DNA from: Affinundibacterium nitidum
GTDB taxonomy: Bacteria > Pseudomonadota > Gammaproteobacteria > Burkholderiales > Burkholderiaceae_D
Assembly (NCBI RefSeq): GCF_014284155.1
Contig: NZ_JACOFZ010000005.1
Span: forward strand, 1 to 64,000
Direction of reading: 5' to 3'
Length of the DNA: 64,000 nt
The notes under the pieces are model-generated. The model was not told where the DNA came from. It searched no databases and saw nothing but the letters and a program-made list of their open reading frames with translations. Shown piece after piece: positions 18,012-28,378 of this stretch. The translations under genes were made by a program, and so were the position numbers. How positions within the stretch are numbered: position 1 is the first letter of the stretch; every line of letters starts with the position of its first letter.

Positions 18012-21000
18012 ATGAATAAACCCTTTTTGTCTAACACGCAATTTAAGACCTTGATGCTAAGCTTGGTCCTGTTTTTTGGCGTGCTCGATATTTGGGGAAG
18101 TTTTTATTGGCAGCGGGCCGCAGGGCCGGGGGTTGCCGCAGATCTCGGTACCGTTTTGGGAGCCGCAGATCGTCAATATCGCCTGCCTATTGAGCAGATC
18201 TATCCTGGATCCCCTTTACTTGAACATGGTGTGTTGCCCGGTGATCGTTTGGTGTTTGAGCACCCTGGTGACGAAAATCGTTTATTTTCGGTGGACGATA
18301 TAGTTGGCGTTTATTTGTATCGCCAGTCGGCGAACGGAGGCGCAAATGCCTCAGCTCCCGAATATGTTCAATTCAAGCCAGTAGCCAAGAAGATTCAACA
18401 AGCGCAAATGTGGCAGGCAATCACCTTGGTCCAGTTTGCCACCACTTACATCGCGCTGTTAATCATTATATGGATCGTATTGCGTCATCCCGGTAGCGTG
18501 CCCATGCGCGTGTTGTCGTTTGCGATGTTGGCGATCATTCCCGATACTTTCATTTCTTTCTTGCCCTGTGGGCCATTGCAAGACTTTTTGTCGGTCTACC
18601 TGTTTCCTGTTGAGGTCTTTGTCGGATACGTCTATTTCACCTATTTCTGTCTCATTTTCCCTGAAGGGCGCCCCCATTGGAATAAACCTTGGGTGCGCTG
18701 GGGTTTTTATGTGTATGCAGCTTTGTTTGCGACTTATACGATCTCGTATATTTTGCTGCGCGTAGGCCTACTGCCTTGGGAAGTGCGTGAAGTTGTGAAT
18801 CTCTTGGTGTGGCGTCGGTGTTCCGCGGTTGCTTCTGTCATTCTTTCTTTAGGTGCCTTAATTATTTCTTGGCGTTTCAGTACCGGTATCACGCGACAAC
18901 GTTTGGCATGGATAGGTTTCTGTATGGGGAACATTTATGCCATCTATATGTTCCATAATTTATTTAGGATTGTGTTTGAAGAACGCGAGGTCGTTTATTT
19001 CGAATTCTTTAATTCGTTCGTCATTTTCTTAGCCTATTGTGGCTTGGGCTACGCTTTGCTTCGCAATCGTTTGTTCGATTTTAGCTTTGCGATTAATCGC
19101 TTCAGTGTGTATGCCGTTATTAGTATCGGCATCTTCTTAAGTGGAGCTTTGATTCAAATCGCCATTGCCCCGCTGTTTAATTTGGATGAACGCTGGAAAA
19201 CATTGTTCTTCGATATCGTGTGCGGTGTGATTCTTATCGGCCTTTTTAACCCTTTGCGCGCTTTAGCAGAGCAACTTGTTCGGACTTGGCTGTATCCAAA
19301 ATGGCGTGCGCAAGAGGAAACGTTGCAAATTGCGGTGGCGAACGCGGCAAATATTATTGGTCAAGATGATTTAGCACAGCACTATTTAAATGCCTTGCGC
19401 GCATACACTGGTGGTGCAAAGGCCGCCATTTACACATGCCATGAAGGCTTCTGTAACAAGATCGCTGGTGATCTTAGCGATGCGCCGATGAAGATCAGTG
19501 CTTTAGGCGGCGAGCTCGCCAGAATGTTGACGTCGCGCTTGCCGCAGTCGATGCAATCAATCGCGGGGGAGAGTGCCTTGCTAGTGCCTTTTACGCACCG
19601 TGGGCAATTAACCGGCTTGCTGTTGATCGGAAATAAGCCAGATTTCAATCAATACCGTCCAGATGAAGTTCGCTCGATTAAGAGTACCGCTGATGCACTT
19701 GATCAAGACTTACAGGCTGAGGCTCAGCGTTCACATCAACAAATGTTGGCTGAAAAAGTCGCCGCTGAGTTGCATGCGCGTGAGATGGCGGAATTGGCGA
19801 ATGAAGCGAAAAGTTCGTTCTTGGCGAACATGAGCCATGAAATTCGAACTCCGATGAATGCGATTATTGGTTTGGCTTATCTTACTTTGCGTACTGATTT
19901 AAGTAGTAAGCAGCGCGACTATCTGAGCAAGATTCATGATGCAGGTAATGCCTTGCTCGGCATTGTGAACAGTATTTTGGATTTCTCAAAAATTGAAGCG
20001 GGTAAAATGGAGGTCGATTTTAGTCCGTTTTCTTTGGATGACGTGATTAATCATGTGCACACTGTCACCGCACAAAAAGCGCAGGAGAAGGGGCTGCATT
20101 TACAGATTGCTGTGCCAGCAAACGTCCCCCGTTTCCTAGTCGGCGATGCCATGCGCTTGGGTCAAATCTTGGTAAACCTCGTTAATAACGCGATCAAATT
20201 TACAGAACGCGGTGCGGTTCGTGTTGCAGTTGAAAATTTGAGTGAAGATGAGCAGCAAACTGGTCTGCCTTTGCAGTTACGGTTTTCTATTCTCGATACG
20301 GGTATCGGCATGACCTCGGACCAGGTAGAACGACTATTTTCAGCGTTCACTCAGGCCGATAGTTCAACTAGTCGTAAGTTTGGTGGTACCGGATTAGGCC
20401 TTTCTATTTCGCGCCAGTTGGTCGAATTACTCGGCGGCGAAATTCAAGTGCAAAGTGAATTTGGCAATGGCTCATGCTTTGAATTTAGTTTGCCGTTTAG
20501 CGAATGTACGCAAGCGAATTTGATGCAGATGGGACGTGCCATCTCAACAGCGAAGAATCATTACACTGATACCTTAATCTTATTGGTCGAAGATAATGAG
20601 ATTAACCAACAGATTGCGGTTGAGCTGTTGGCGACAGTGGGCGTCAAAGTAGATGTGGCCGGAGGTGGACAAGAGGCAATAGATCGATTGGCGGCCGCAT
20701 CTCCAACAACGTATGACATGATTTTGATGGATCTGGAAATGCCCGGCATGGATGGTCATCAAGCAACACGATCGATTCGCAGTTCTGATCGCTATCATCA
20801 AATTCCAATTGTCGCGATGACCGCGCATGCCATGGCAGACGTACGTCAACGTTGTATGGATGAGGGCATGCAAGATTTCTTGCCTAAGCCTGTTCAACCA
20901 AATTCTTTGTTTAATATGTTGGCACGTTGGTTGGAACATAAAGCCTTAGCTGGCGGCACACACGAAATTCGAGAAGAGCGAGAAGCTTATAATGCTGGCG

Positions 21001-21626
21001 CTGTGGCTGAAACGGAAGTTGATTTTGCCCGTTTCCGTCATATTGATAGCAATCAAGGCTTAAGTCTGATGATGGGGAAACGTGACCTATACCTGAAGGT
21101 ACTGGGTAATTTCCGTGATGGTCAGAGCCAAACAGCGCATCAATTATCACTTGCGATTGAGCGCAATGAATTCGAGCAAGCCTTAATGCTAGTGCATACC
21201 TTAAAAGGTTTGGCAGGAAGTATTGGCGCCAAACAGGTGCAAGCGGATGCGGTCCAACTCGAGTTGTCTTTGCATCTATTGAAGCAAGATGGTGAGAATT
21301 TTGAAGAAACCTATCAACATGCTGAAAAGCTGCATCAATCACTGAGCCAAGTTTTGGTGGAACTACAGCGGCTGCTGCCTGTACATCGAGAATCTCATCT
21401 TTCCACAATGGAAAAGTCTAATTTGAGTACAGAACAACTCGACCAGCACCTTGATCAATTCCGTGAATTGTTGAGCGCCTGTAGTGGTGATTGTCCTCAG
21501 TATTACGAAGAGCATCGAAACCTTTTCATGCAAATATTTGCAGCGCCGATCCTAGGGCGAATCGATCAACACATCGCTCAATACGAGTTCGATGAGGCGC
21601 TGATCTTATTAGACCAACGCAACTAG
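18012..21626 (+). CDS. Hybrid histidine kinase with PDZ, multi-TM, GAF, receiver and Hpt domains
   Basis: This 1204-residue kinase has a first TM (about 11-30) followed by a PDZ-like periplasmic domain (about 40-100, with [22 protein letters not shown]). About eight to nine more TM segments run to residue 410. A GAF-like region (about 440-590) and a short coiled coil come next, then HisKA with H609 in [16 protein letters not shown]. The ATPase domain shows [15 protein letters not shown] receiver (about 853-975) has phospho-acceptor D907, and an Hpt domain has H1062 in [13 protein letters not shown]. Phosphate could pass H609-D907-H1062 to an unlinked regulator; no output response regulator lies beside it. 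The PDZ fold suggests sensing of an envelope peptide or protein terminus, which is inference. Confidence 0.9.
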   Translation: MNKPFLSNTQFKTLMLSLVLFFGVLDIWGSFYWQRAAGPGVAADLGTVLGAADRQYRLPIEQIYPGSPLLEHGVLPGDRLVFEHPGDENRLFSVDDIVGVYLYRQSANGGANASAPEYVQFKPVAKKIQQAQMWQAITLVQFATTYIALLIIIWIVLRHPGSVPMRVLSFAMLAIIPDTFISFLPCGPLQDFLSVYLFPVEVFVGYVYFTYFCLIFPEGRPHWNKPWVRWGFYVYAALFATYTISYILLRVGLLPWEVREVVNLLVWRRCSAVASVILSLGALIISWRFSTGITRQRLAWIGFCMGNIYAIYMFHNLFRIVFEEREVVYFEFFNSFVIFLAYCGLGYALLRNRLFDFSFAINRFSVYAVISIGIFLSGALIQIAIAPLFNLDERWKTLFFDIVCGVILIGLFNPLRALAEQLVRTWLYPKWRAQEETLQIAVANAANIIGQDDLAQHYLNALRAYTGGAKAAIYTCHEGFCNKIAGDLSDAPMKISALGGELARMLTSRLPQSMQSIAGESALLVPFTHRGQLTGLLLIGNKPDFNQYRPDEVRSIKSTADALDQDLQAEAQRSHQQMLAEKVAAELHAREMAELANEAKSSFLANMSHEIRTPMNAIIGLAYLTLRTDLSSKQRDYLSKIHDAGNALLGIVNSILDFSKIEAGKMEVDFSPFSLDDVINHVHTVTAQKAQEKGLHLQIAVPANVPRFLVGDAMRLGQILVNLVNNAIKFTERGAVRVAVENLSEDEQQTGLPLQLRFSILDTGIGMTSDQVERLFSAFTQADSSTSRKFGGTGLGLSISRQLVELLGGEIQVQSEFGNGSCFEFSLPFSECTQANLMQMGRAISTAKNHYTDTLILLVEDNEINQQIAVELLATVGVKVDVAGGGQEAIDRLAAASPTTYDMILMDLEMPGMDGHQATRSIRSSDRYHQIPIVAMTAHAMADVRQRCMDEGMQDFLPKPVQPNSLFNMLARWLEHKALAGGTHEIREEREAYNAGAVAETEVDFARFRHIDSNQGLSLMMGKRDLYLKVLGNFRDGQSQTAHQLSLAIERNEFEQALMLVHTLKGLAGSIGAKQVQADAVQLELSLHLLKQDGENFEETYQHAEKLHQSLSQVLVELQRLLPVHRESHLSTMEKSNLSTEQLDQHLDQFRELLSACSGDCPQYYEEHRNLFMQIFAAPILGRIDQHIAQYEFDEALILLDQRN

Positions 21627-21644
21627 GCCTAGCCTTGATCATGA

Positions 21645-21672
21645 CAAATGTCATTTGAAGTGATGACATTTG
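21645..21672. promoter_or_regulatory. 10-bp inverted repeat, candidate operator
   Basis: CAAATGTCAT (21645-21654) and ATGACATTTG (21663-21672) pair perfectly around an 8-bp spacer, and ATGACAAATGTCAT (21641-21654) is a second overlapping palindrome. No T tract follows, so it is a better candidate for a dimeric-repressor site than for a terminator. It lies 81 bp before the start of the next gene. Confidence 0.45.
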
Positions 21673-21752
21673 CTACTACTTTCGAATCTTCTTTGACCGC
21701 ATCATAACTCCTACGCACTGTCGCGATATGAACCGCAACTAGGAGAATGAAG

Positions 21753-22376
21753 ATGAACACGACACTCAGCACTCAAAAGCCAAGCTTAGACCAACAATTG
21801 CATGACTTTCGTCAACGCCGGTTTCTGGCAACCCCTTTAGCGGGCACTTTGGTTTGGTTGGTTTTGATTTTCACCGGTTTGTTTTGCAATGCGAAAGCGC
21901 AAGTCTTGGCTGTATTCATTGGGACTGGAAGTATTGTCTATTTGGCGTTATTGTTATCTCGTTTTACAGGTGAACACATCCGATTCCAAACTAAGCAACA
22001 TCGCAATTTCTTTGATACCTTATTCCTAAGTGCAGTTGGCATGAGCTTTCTCGTATATGCGATCGCTTTGCCTTATTTTATGCAAAACTTTCGTGCCTTG
22101 CCGTTTGCGGTTGCCGTGTTGACTGGTTTGATGTGGTTGCCTATGAGCGTTTTGATTCAACATTGGATAGGTTTGCTGCACGCAGTTATCCGCACTGTTT
22201 TGTGTACCGCGGCATGGATACTGTATCCGGAGCATAGCTTTGTATTGCAACCTGTGATTGTTGTCGCTATTTACGCATTTACGATAGTTGTCTTGGAACG
22301 CCGCTGGCAACTTTTGCAGCAACATACTGTGCAGAGTGTGCCGTTGATTATCGATCCTGCTCCGTCAATGGCATAA
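21753..22376 (+). CDS. Hypothetical multi-TM membrane protein (DUF7010-like)
   Basis: I choose the ATG at 21753 because AGGAG at 21741-21745 is 7 bases away; the ATG at 21747 is too close. The 207-residue product begins with a charged helix (LDQQLHDFRQRRFLAT) and then has about six hydrophobic segments, ending in a polar tail. The overall plan, a QQLHDFRQRR helix followed by six TM helices, is reminiscent of proteins now called DUF7010, but I recognise this only weakly. It could be a monocistronic gene controlled by the palindrome at 21645-21672. No function can be assigned. Confidence 0.6.
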   Translation: MNTTLSTQKPSLDQQLHDFRQRRFLATPLAGTLVWLVLIFTGLFCNAKAQVLAVFIGTGSIVYLALLLSRFTGEHIRFQTKQHRNFFDTLFLSAVGMSFLVYAIALPYFMQNFRALPFAVAVLTGLMWLPMSVLIQHWIGLLHAVIRTVLCTAAWILYPEHSFVLQPVIVVAIYAFTIVVLERRWQLLQQHTVQSVPLIIDPAPSMA

Positions 22377-22489
22377 GCTCGTGTATGCCGTTATCATTTG
22401 ATCTGATACCGGCATTGCATCGAAGTATTTCCCAATCTTGTTAGAAAGCTCTACACTCAGTCAATTTCTTAATTTCTGAGGTTGTTGCA

Positions 22490-23683
22490 ATGTCGAAAGT
22501 GTCCTTGTTTAGTGCGCGAAGCCAAGCGATTGAACCTTTTCATGTGATGGCTTTGCTTGCGCGCGCAAATGAGCTTCAGGCCGCAGGTAAGGACGTCATT
22601 CATCTAGAGATTGGCGAGCCAGACTTCACCACCGCCTCTCCTATTATTGCAGCAGGGCAGCTTGCTTTGGCAGAGGGCAAGACGCGTTATACCGCGGCAC
22701 GTGGTTTGCCAGCATTGCGTGAAGCAATCTCGCAGTTTTATCAGCAGCGCTATGGTGTTCATATTAATCCGCAAAGAATATTGATCACCCCGGGTGGCTC
22801 GGGAGCACTGTTGCTGGCAACAAGTTTGCTGGTCGATCCAGGCAGACAATGGTTAATGGCAGATCCAGGCTATCCCTGTAACCGCCATTTTCTGAGATTG
22901 ATTGAGGCGTCTGCACAATTAGTGCCAGTCGACGCAAAAGTAAATTACCAACTAACGCCCGAACTAATCGAACGTCACTGGAATGAGGATAGTGTCGGTG
23001 CGCTGGTCGCTTCGCCTGCGAACCCTACCGGCACTGTTCTCAACAAGTCTGAATTAGCTGCATTGTCTGAGGTGATTCATGCCAAGAATGGACATTTAGT
23101 TGTCGATGAAATTTATCATGGATTGAGTTATGGAATCGATGCGCCAAGTGTGTTGGAAGTGAATGATCAAGCTTTCGTTCTCAATAGTTTTTCAAAATAT
23201 TTTGGAATGACTGGCTGGCGTTTGGGTTGGTTAGTGGCACCAGAAAATGCGGTTCCAGAATTGGAAAAACTAGCTCAAAATCTCTATATCAGTGCCTCAA
23301 GCATTGCTCAATACGCGGCTTTGGCATGCTTCCAGCCAGAGAGTATTGCGATATTTGAGGAGCGCCGCCACGCGTTTGCACAACGACGAGACTTTCTCTT
23401 ACCGGCTTTACGTCAACTCGGTTTCAAGATTGAGGTCGAACCACAGGGTGCATTTTATCTGTATGCAGATATCAGTGAATTTTGTGAACAAGGTGGCGAC
23501 GCTTTTAGTTTCTGTCAGCATTTTCTGGAAACCGAATATGTGGCATTCACTCCGGGACTTGATTTTGGTCGATACCGTGCGCAATCTCACGTGAGGTTTG
23601 CATACACCCAAAATATTGACCGCTTGCGCCAAGCGCTTGAACGCATTGAGAACGGGCTACGCACCTGGCGAGCGAAGTGGTGA
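22490..23683 (+). CDS. Pyridoxal-phosphate aminotransferase, class I/II
   Basis: This 397-residue fold-type I aminotransferase shows the standard sequence landmarks: EIGEPDFTT near the start, TRYTAARGLPALREAI, the cofactor-binding ITPGGSGALLLATSLL, SPANPTGTVLN, VDEIYHGL (aspartate to pyridine N), and NSFSKYFGMTGWRLGW with the Schiff-base lysine K236. It resembles the AspC/valine-pyruvate-like enzymes that act on hydrophobic or acidic amino acids; the exact substrate pair is uncertain. It has a GAGG ribosome site, is cytoplasmic, and lies back-to-back (5-bp gap, convergent) with the M20 peptidase. No biosynthetic operon surrounds it. Confidence 0.88.
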   Translation: MSKVSLFSARSQAIEPFHVMALLARANELQAAGKDVIHLEIGEPDFTTASPIIAAGQLALAEGKTRYTAARGLPALREAISQFYQQRYGVHINPQRILITPGGSGALLLATSLLVDPGRQWLMADPGYPCNRHFLRLIEASAQLVPVDAKVNYQLTPELIERHWNEDSVGALVASPANPTGTVLNKSELAALSEVIHAKNGHLVVDEIYHGLSYGIDAPSVLEVNDQAFVLNSFSKYFGMTGWRLGWLVAPENAVPELEKLAQNLYISASSIAQYAALACFQPESIAIFEERRHAFAQRRDFLLPALRQLGFKIEVEPQGAFYLYADISEFCEQGGDAFSFCQHFLETEYVAFTPGLDFGRYRAQSHVRFAYTQNIDRLRQALERIENGLRTWRAKW

Positions 23684-23687
23684 GTGA

Positions 23688-25196
23688 CTAGTTGAGCTGA
23701 GGATTGACTGCTGTTGTTATGGTAATGAACCGATGATAGAAACGAATCATATCGAGATAGTTTTCAATTCCCATGCGCTCATTGCTCCCATGAAAACGAC
23801 TTAAGTCTTGATTGTTTGCATGGACCGGAGAAAATTTGAAAATATGCTCACTCAAGCCTTCAAATTTAATTGAGTCGGTCGCACCCAACATCAAGCCTGG
23901 TGCAACGATCGTATTCGGGAAGGTTTCCCTGATCGTTCGATTCAATAGTTGGTACTGACTGGAGCTAGTAGAACTCACTTTCGACGCGTTGACAGCCTTA
24001 GGCATCACGCTTACGGTGTATTCTTTTTCATTTAAGACTTGGCTAATTTGTTGACGGATATCCTTGACCACTTGATCAACGCTGTCGCCAGGTAATAAAC
24101 GAAAATTGATGGTTGCTTCGGCGATGCCTGGCAACACATTTTCCTTGTTGCCAGCATGGCTCATCGTGATGGCAGTGGTGGTGTGCAAGAGCGCGCGTGT
24201 TGCATCGCTTTTTTCTAAATCGTTTTGTACTATTCCACCGAATAGCCATAAATTAGACAAAGCGAGTCGATTCAAACCATGCATTTCAGGTGAGACAGTT
24301 TCGAATAATTCTTTAGCGACCCCTTGAATTTGACTCGGCCTTTGGTGCTGGTCTAAATAACTTAAAACCTGACTCAATTTGGCGATAGCGCTTTGACCAG
24401 CTGCAGGTGGCATGGAAGAATGGCCCGGTTCCGCTTTGACTTGGATTTGTACACTTAAATATCCTTTCTCTGCAACACCGATCAGAGCCGCTGCTTGATC
24501 TAGACCAGGTAGCATGTCATGGGTGATCAATAGACCTTCATCAAGCACTAAGTGCAATTTCACTCCGCGGTGTTTTAACAGTGCGGCAATCGCCGCAGCG
24601 CCACGTGTTCCCAGTACCTCTTCATCTGCGCCGAAGGCAAAATAGAGTGTACGTTGTGGCTGGAAACCCGATTTGACTAGCAATTCTAAGGCCTCCATTT
24701 GTGCCATCAAATTACCCTTGTCGTCCCATGCGCCGCGTCCCCAGATGAACCCCTCCTGTAATGCGCCTGAAAACGGAGGTACCTTCCATTGAGACTCGGT
24801 TCCCGGCGCGATCGGGACAACGTCTTGATGTGCCATTAAAAGTATGCCTTGAGCAGTTGGATCACTACCAGGCCAAGTATAGAGCAGACTTAGTTCACCA
24901 ACTGTTTCACGTTGTAGTTGGCGATGACTCAATGGAAAACGTTGTTCTAGTAATCGGTGCAAAAGTTTGAATTGATCAGCGTTTTGTTGTGCATCGTCTG
25001 CGGATGCGATGGTCTTCAGACGAACCGCCGCACTTAAGTTATCAAGTACTTGTTGCTGCTGGATATCGAACGGGGGAATCGCTTTCACTTGTATTTGTTT
25101 CGACTTTTGATGCAAGGTGTTAAAACCAAGAACCAAGAGCAAAATGGCAAAACTTAGAGCGAGAACTTTGAATGTGCGGGTAAGCAGGGTCAGCAT
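23688..25196 (-). CDS. Membrane-anchored M20 family peptidase (PM20D1-like)
   Basis: I start at the ATG at 25196, which has AAGG six bases upstream; a TTG 45 bases earlier is an alternative. The 502-residue protein has one N-terminal TM (about 10-27). It then shows the M20 co-catalytic zinc site: LLMAHQDVVP (H123, D125), RGAWDDKGN (D158) and FGADEEVLG (E192/E193), with a dimerisation domain around 240-380. Long M20 members with an N-terminal anchor resemble carboxypeptidase S and PM20D1, which cleave or form N-acyl amino acids or dipeptides. The active site probably faces the periplasm. Substrate unknown. Confidence 0.88.
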   Translation of the reverse strand: MLTLLTRTFKVLALSFAILLLVLGFNTLHQKSKQIQVKAIPPFDIQQQQVLDNLSAAVRLKTIASADDAQQNADQFKLLHRLLEQRFPLSHRQLQRETVGELSLLYTWPGSDPTAQGILLMAHQDVVPIAPGTESQWKVPPFSGALQEGFIWGRGAWDDKGNLMAQMEALELLVKSGFQPQRTLYFAFGADEEVLGTRGAAAIAALLKHRGVKLHLVLDEGLLITHDMLPGLDQAAALIGVAEKGYLSVQIQVKAEPGHSSMPPAAGQSAIAKLSQVLSYLDQHQRPSQIQGVAKELFETVSPEMHGLNRLALSNLWLFGGIVQNDLEKSDATRALLHTTTAITMSHAGNKENVLPGIAEATINFRLLPGDSVDQVVKDIRQQISQVLNEKEYTVSVMPKAVNASKVSSTSSSQYQLLNRTIRETFPNTIVAPGLMLGATDSIKFEGLSEHIFKFSPVHANNQDLSRFHGSNERMGIENYLDMIRFYHRFITITTAVNPQLN

Positions 25197-25397
25197 GTTT
25201 TGCCTTATGCGAGAGTGCAGGTGGTCGGTACTGTGGCTCAAGACGCCTCTTCCGTCAATTGCTCTTTATCAGAAATGCCATATGCCTTACAGATTCAGAC
25301 AGATCTTAGAGCTAAAAAGTTCTAGCGCACCAACCATCTTCCTTAGTTAAATCTGTCTTACAATGTGCTTTTGTTTGGCCGCACGATTAAAACAGCT

Positions 25398-26891
25398 ATG
25401 CCCAAATTAGACACCATAAAAGCCTCCATGCTCTCAGGCTGGAACCATATTGATGCCCTTTTAGATGATGGCCCGGGGTGGAATTGGCTAACACCCGCGC
25501 GAACGACCATTTATTACAGCTTTTCAGTTAGCTCTGGCACCGACCCCCAAAGCTCAGGTGTGACCGGTGCTTTATCGACGTTTAATGTGTCACAGCAGGT
25601 GGCAATTCGGGATATCTTCAATAAAATTAATCAGATTACGGGCATTAGTTTTTCTGAGGTCATTGATGGCGCTAAGGCGGATATTCATTTCGCGAATGCC
25701 AATATTACGAATGCCAATAATGCGGGTCTGACGCAATGGAACTATAACTACTTCTATGATGCTTCTCAGCAGATCACTAGTTATGTTGCACAAGCCTATG
25801 TATATGTTGATAACGCAGAGTCTGGGACCCGGTACTTATCCCCGACTGCGGGTAATTATTCCTACGAACTATTGATGCACGAATTAGGTCATGCAATGGG
25901 CCTAAAACATCCTTTTTCTGGTGCGGTTGTTTTGCCCGCTAATGAGGATAATACCGATTACACCTTGATGTCTTATACCCAGAAAAGCCTGCATGCGAAT
26001 TATGGCCCCGATGATATTGCAGCATTGTATTGGTTGTATGGTGGAGATGGACTTGGAGGTAATTTAGGTGTTGGCTCACAAGGGAAGTATTTGTATGCAA
26101 CAGAGAAGCCTGACACTATCAAAGCGACCGCAGGCAACGATTGGATCGACGGACAACTTGGTAGTGATGTTGTCAGTTTTAGCGGTGTTCGTTCAAGTTA
26201 TACCTTGAGTCCATTACTGAGTGGATTGAAAGTGGCAGGCAGTGAAGGAATAGACACTTTGCTCAATATCGAACGTTTGCAGTTTTCGGACATGTCCGTC
26301 AACTTAAGCGTTCAGTCATTGGCGAATTCCATTTCTGTAAACAACTTAAAGGGTATCGAGGAGTTGTATGTAGCCTTTTTTAATCGCGTACCAGACGCAG
26401 ATGGCTTGGCGTACTGGATTACGCGATTCAAAGAAGGAATGCCAATTAAGCAGATTGCCGAATCATTCTACAATGCTGGCATCATCTATTCGGCGCAGAC
26501 CGGATACACAGCAGATATGACACCTGAAGCCTTTATTAATTTAGTTTACAAAAATGTCCTCGGGAGAACCGATGGCGCTGATAGTGAAGGCTTGGCCTAT
26601 TGGAAGAAGGGACTAACGAGCGGGTCTGAAACGCACGGTTCTTTGGTGACGAATATTTTGGCAGGAGCCCATACCTTTAAGGGTGATGCCCAATATGGTT
26701 GGGTTGCTGATTTGCTGGATAATAAAATCCAAGTGGCGCATCAATTTGCCGTCAAAGCTGGCTTGAATTACAACTCCGAGAGTGCGTCGATCGTGAATGG
26801 TATGGAGATCGCCGCTAGAGTAACGCCAAGTAGTATCGAGAACGCGATTAAGTTAATTGGATTGAGTCCAGATCAATTTAATCTTGGCTAG
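25398..26891 (+). CDS. Serralysin-like M10 metalloprotease with DUF4214 domains
   Basis: From the ATG at 25398 (a GTG at 25365 is possible) the product has 497 residues and no Sec signal. The N-terminal half is a metzincin: H161-E-L-G-H165-A-M-G-L-K-H171 is the HExxHxxGxxH zinc site, and DYTLMSYTQ supplies the Met-turn. After it comes one degenerate RTX-like segment (TAGNDWIDGQLGSD, about 250-263), then two DUF4214 units (ELYVAFFNRVPDADGLAYW and NLVYKNVLGRTDGAD). This plan is typical of large secreted proteins of Oxalobacteraceae that use type I secretion; the C-terminus ends LSPDQFNLG. No ABC exporter genes are nearby, so secretion must use a distant system. Confidence 0.82.
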   Translation: MPKLDTIKASMLSGWNHIDALLDDGPGWNWLTPARTTIYYSFSVSSGTDPQSSGVTGALSTFNVSQQVAIRDIFNKINQITGISFSEVIDGAKADIHFANANITNANNAGLTQWNYNYFYDASQQITSYVAQAYVYVDNAESGTRYLSPTAGNYSYELLMHELGHAMGLKHPFSGAVVLPANEDNTDYTLMSYTQKSLHANYGPDDIAALYWLYGGDGLGGNLGVGSQGKYLYATEKPDTIKATAGNDWIDGQLGSDVVSFSGVRSSYTLSPLLSGLKVAGSEGIDTLLNIERLQFSDMSVNLSVQSLANSISVNNLKGIEELYVAFFNRVPDADGLAYWITRFKEGMPIKQIAESFYNAGIIYSAQTGYTADMTPEAFINLVYKNVLGRTDGADSEGLAYWKKGLTSGSETHGSLVTNILAGAHTFKGDAQYGWVADLLDNKIQVAHQFAVKAGLNYNSESASIVNGMEIAARVTPSSIENAIKLIGLSPDQFNLG

Positions 26892-26912
26892 TCCATTCGC
26901 TGAAGTCGTACG

Positions 26913-26949
26913 CACCAACTTCGCATGCTCATGGCACGGGAAGTTGGTG
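26913..26949. terminator. Stem-loop between convergent genes
   Basis: CACCAACTTC (26913-26922) and GAAGTTGGTG (26940-26949) pair perfectly over 10 bp, lying between the protease stop and the end of the convergent gene. No strong T tract is present on either side, so it may act as a bidirectional weak terminator or 3'-end stabiliser. Confidence 0.5.
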
Positions 26950-26963
26950 GATCTGGTAGCAGG

Positions 26964-28118
26964 TTAATTTACCCAATAGAAGTAACGAACAAAACTCCAC
27001 TCCGGACTTTTGGGATTATTTCTGCCTTGCTCGAGCGCTTCTTCTGCCATTTTAGCAAGTTGGCTCGCTGGATGATCTTTATCAACGCTCATGCAGGCGT
27101 AACGTACTGACAGGCTGCTATCAAAATAAGTGGGTGCACGCTTAAATAGGGTGGCTACATTGAGTCCTTGATTTGGCGGACACATTTTTGCCGTGCTACC
27201 GAGCATTCCGCCTGCATTGCTAGGCGGTGCTAGTATTGTTTTACCATTCCAGAGAGGGATGGTCTCACCTAAGAACTTACCCCAAATATTGAATGCAGCT
27301 TGGTCCATCGCGAGAGGGAAGACATGATTCTTTTGGTTTGGATTTGGAATCCATTCATCTTGGTCATCAGTTTCCGCTAACAACGATTGGCGCATGCGCT
27401 CGGATGTTGCTAAGCCTGCTCCAATTAAGGCATGCGATTTCTGTAATGAAACGGGGTCGATCATTTTAATCCGCATTTGTCGACGGTCGCTCATGTCTAT
27501 TTGAAACGACAGAATTAAATTAGTGAAGCCTTCGAAGAACTGATGATAGGCCAATGCCCAATACACATCGCTTTGATCAACTTGAAACTTGGCCTGTAAG
27601 TTGAAATGCTCTTGGTAGTAGTTGGGATCATCGCTTGGCATGCTCATAGTGAATGGACGTTCACCGGGCTTTACGACTGCAAAGAAGTATTTTTCCCACG
27701 GACTAATTTTGCTGTCGCCATTCAAGTCTAATTGCCACTGAGCGGGTTCTATCATTAAACCTTCGTTTGGCTTGAGTTGCATTTTCTCTAGGGTTTTTCG
27801 ACTGGCGCCAAGTTGCTGACGAATGTAGGTAATTTCTTTACGAACCATGGTGTCAAAATCGCGACTCGTAAAATCGCGATTGGGGCTGACTTTGAGTTGA
27901 TCCACCCAACGCGCAACCTGCTTCAAGAGTGCAATATCGCGACAGATAACCTGACTTTGTTTATCTGCATTCGAAGTACCATGATTGAAGTTTTGCTTTT
28001 CCTGTAGTGCACAGCTTTTTTGAATGCCTTCAGTGCTGGTGAAATTGTTTTGCGCTGAACTGAGGCCAGGGAGTATGCTGAGGGTAAGGCTGGTGACGAA
28101 AAGTATCGGCTTTAGCAT
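26964..28118 (-). CDS. Unknown secreted protein with EF-hand loop
   Basis: This 384-residue protein has a signal peptide (MLKPILFVTSLTLSILPGLSSA-Q, cleavage near 22-23). I do not recognise the family. Visible features are a helix-rich N-terminal half with three cysteines (C36, C59 region), then a canonical 12-residue calcium loop D-L-N-G-D-S-K-I-S-P-W-E, followed by KYFFAVVKPGERPF. The rest is aromatic-rich with no repeats, plus two cysteines near the C-terminus. It is probably periplasmic or exported. It lies tail-to-tail with the metalloprotease and head-to-head with an alpha/beta hydrolase. Confidence 0.75.
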   Translation of the reverse strand: MLKPILFVTSLTLSILPGLSSAQNNFTSTEGIQKSCALQEKQNFNHGTSNADKQSQVICRDIALLKQVARWVDQLKVSPNRDFTSRDFDTMVRKEITYIRQQLGASRKTLEKMQLKPNEGLMIEPAQWQLDLNGDSKISPWEKYFFAVVKPGERPFTMSMPSDDPNYYQEHFNLQAKFQVDQSDVYWALAYHQFFEGFTNLILSFQIDMSDRRQMRIKMIDPVSLQKSHALIGAGLATSERMRQSLLAETDDQDEWIPNPNQKNHVFPLAMDQAAFNIWGKFLGETIPLWNGKTILAPPSNAGGMLGSTAKMCPPNQGLNVATLFKRAPTYFDSSLSVRYACMSVDKDHPASQLAKMAEEALEQGRNNPKSPEWSFVRYFYWVN

Positions 28119-28378
28119 TGATGAAGTTATCCTTCTGTAAGGGGAAAATTGTCACGTAGGACGCAGCATAGCAAATCTAGGTCATGCGTCCATCCTAAAA
28201 TCGCTAGTAGCACGAATTGTCAAATTGAGTCGCGTATTGTTATACTTTTTCATGTAATGGATCAAGACATGAGATTGAATGTGGAATCATGCGATGGATT
28301 CATGTTTGAACAATTAAACTGATGAAATGTAGCCTCATGCGAGGCTTATTCTTGACTAATGATTGGTATAGGTGAAAC

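Noticed and set aside
20911-21408. 165-codon antisense frame within the hybrid kinase
   Set aside because: It is a shadow of the kinase Hpt/receiver coding strand with no independent start or motifs.
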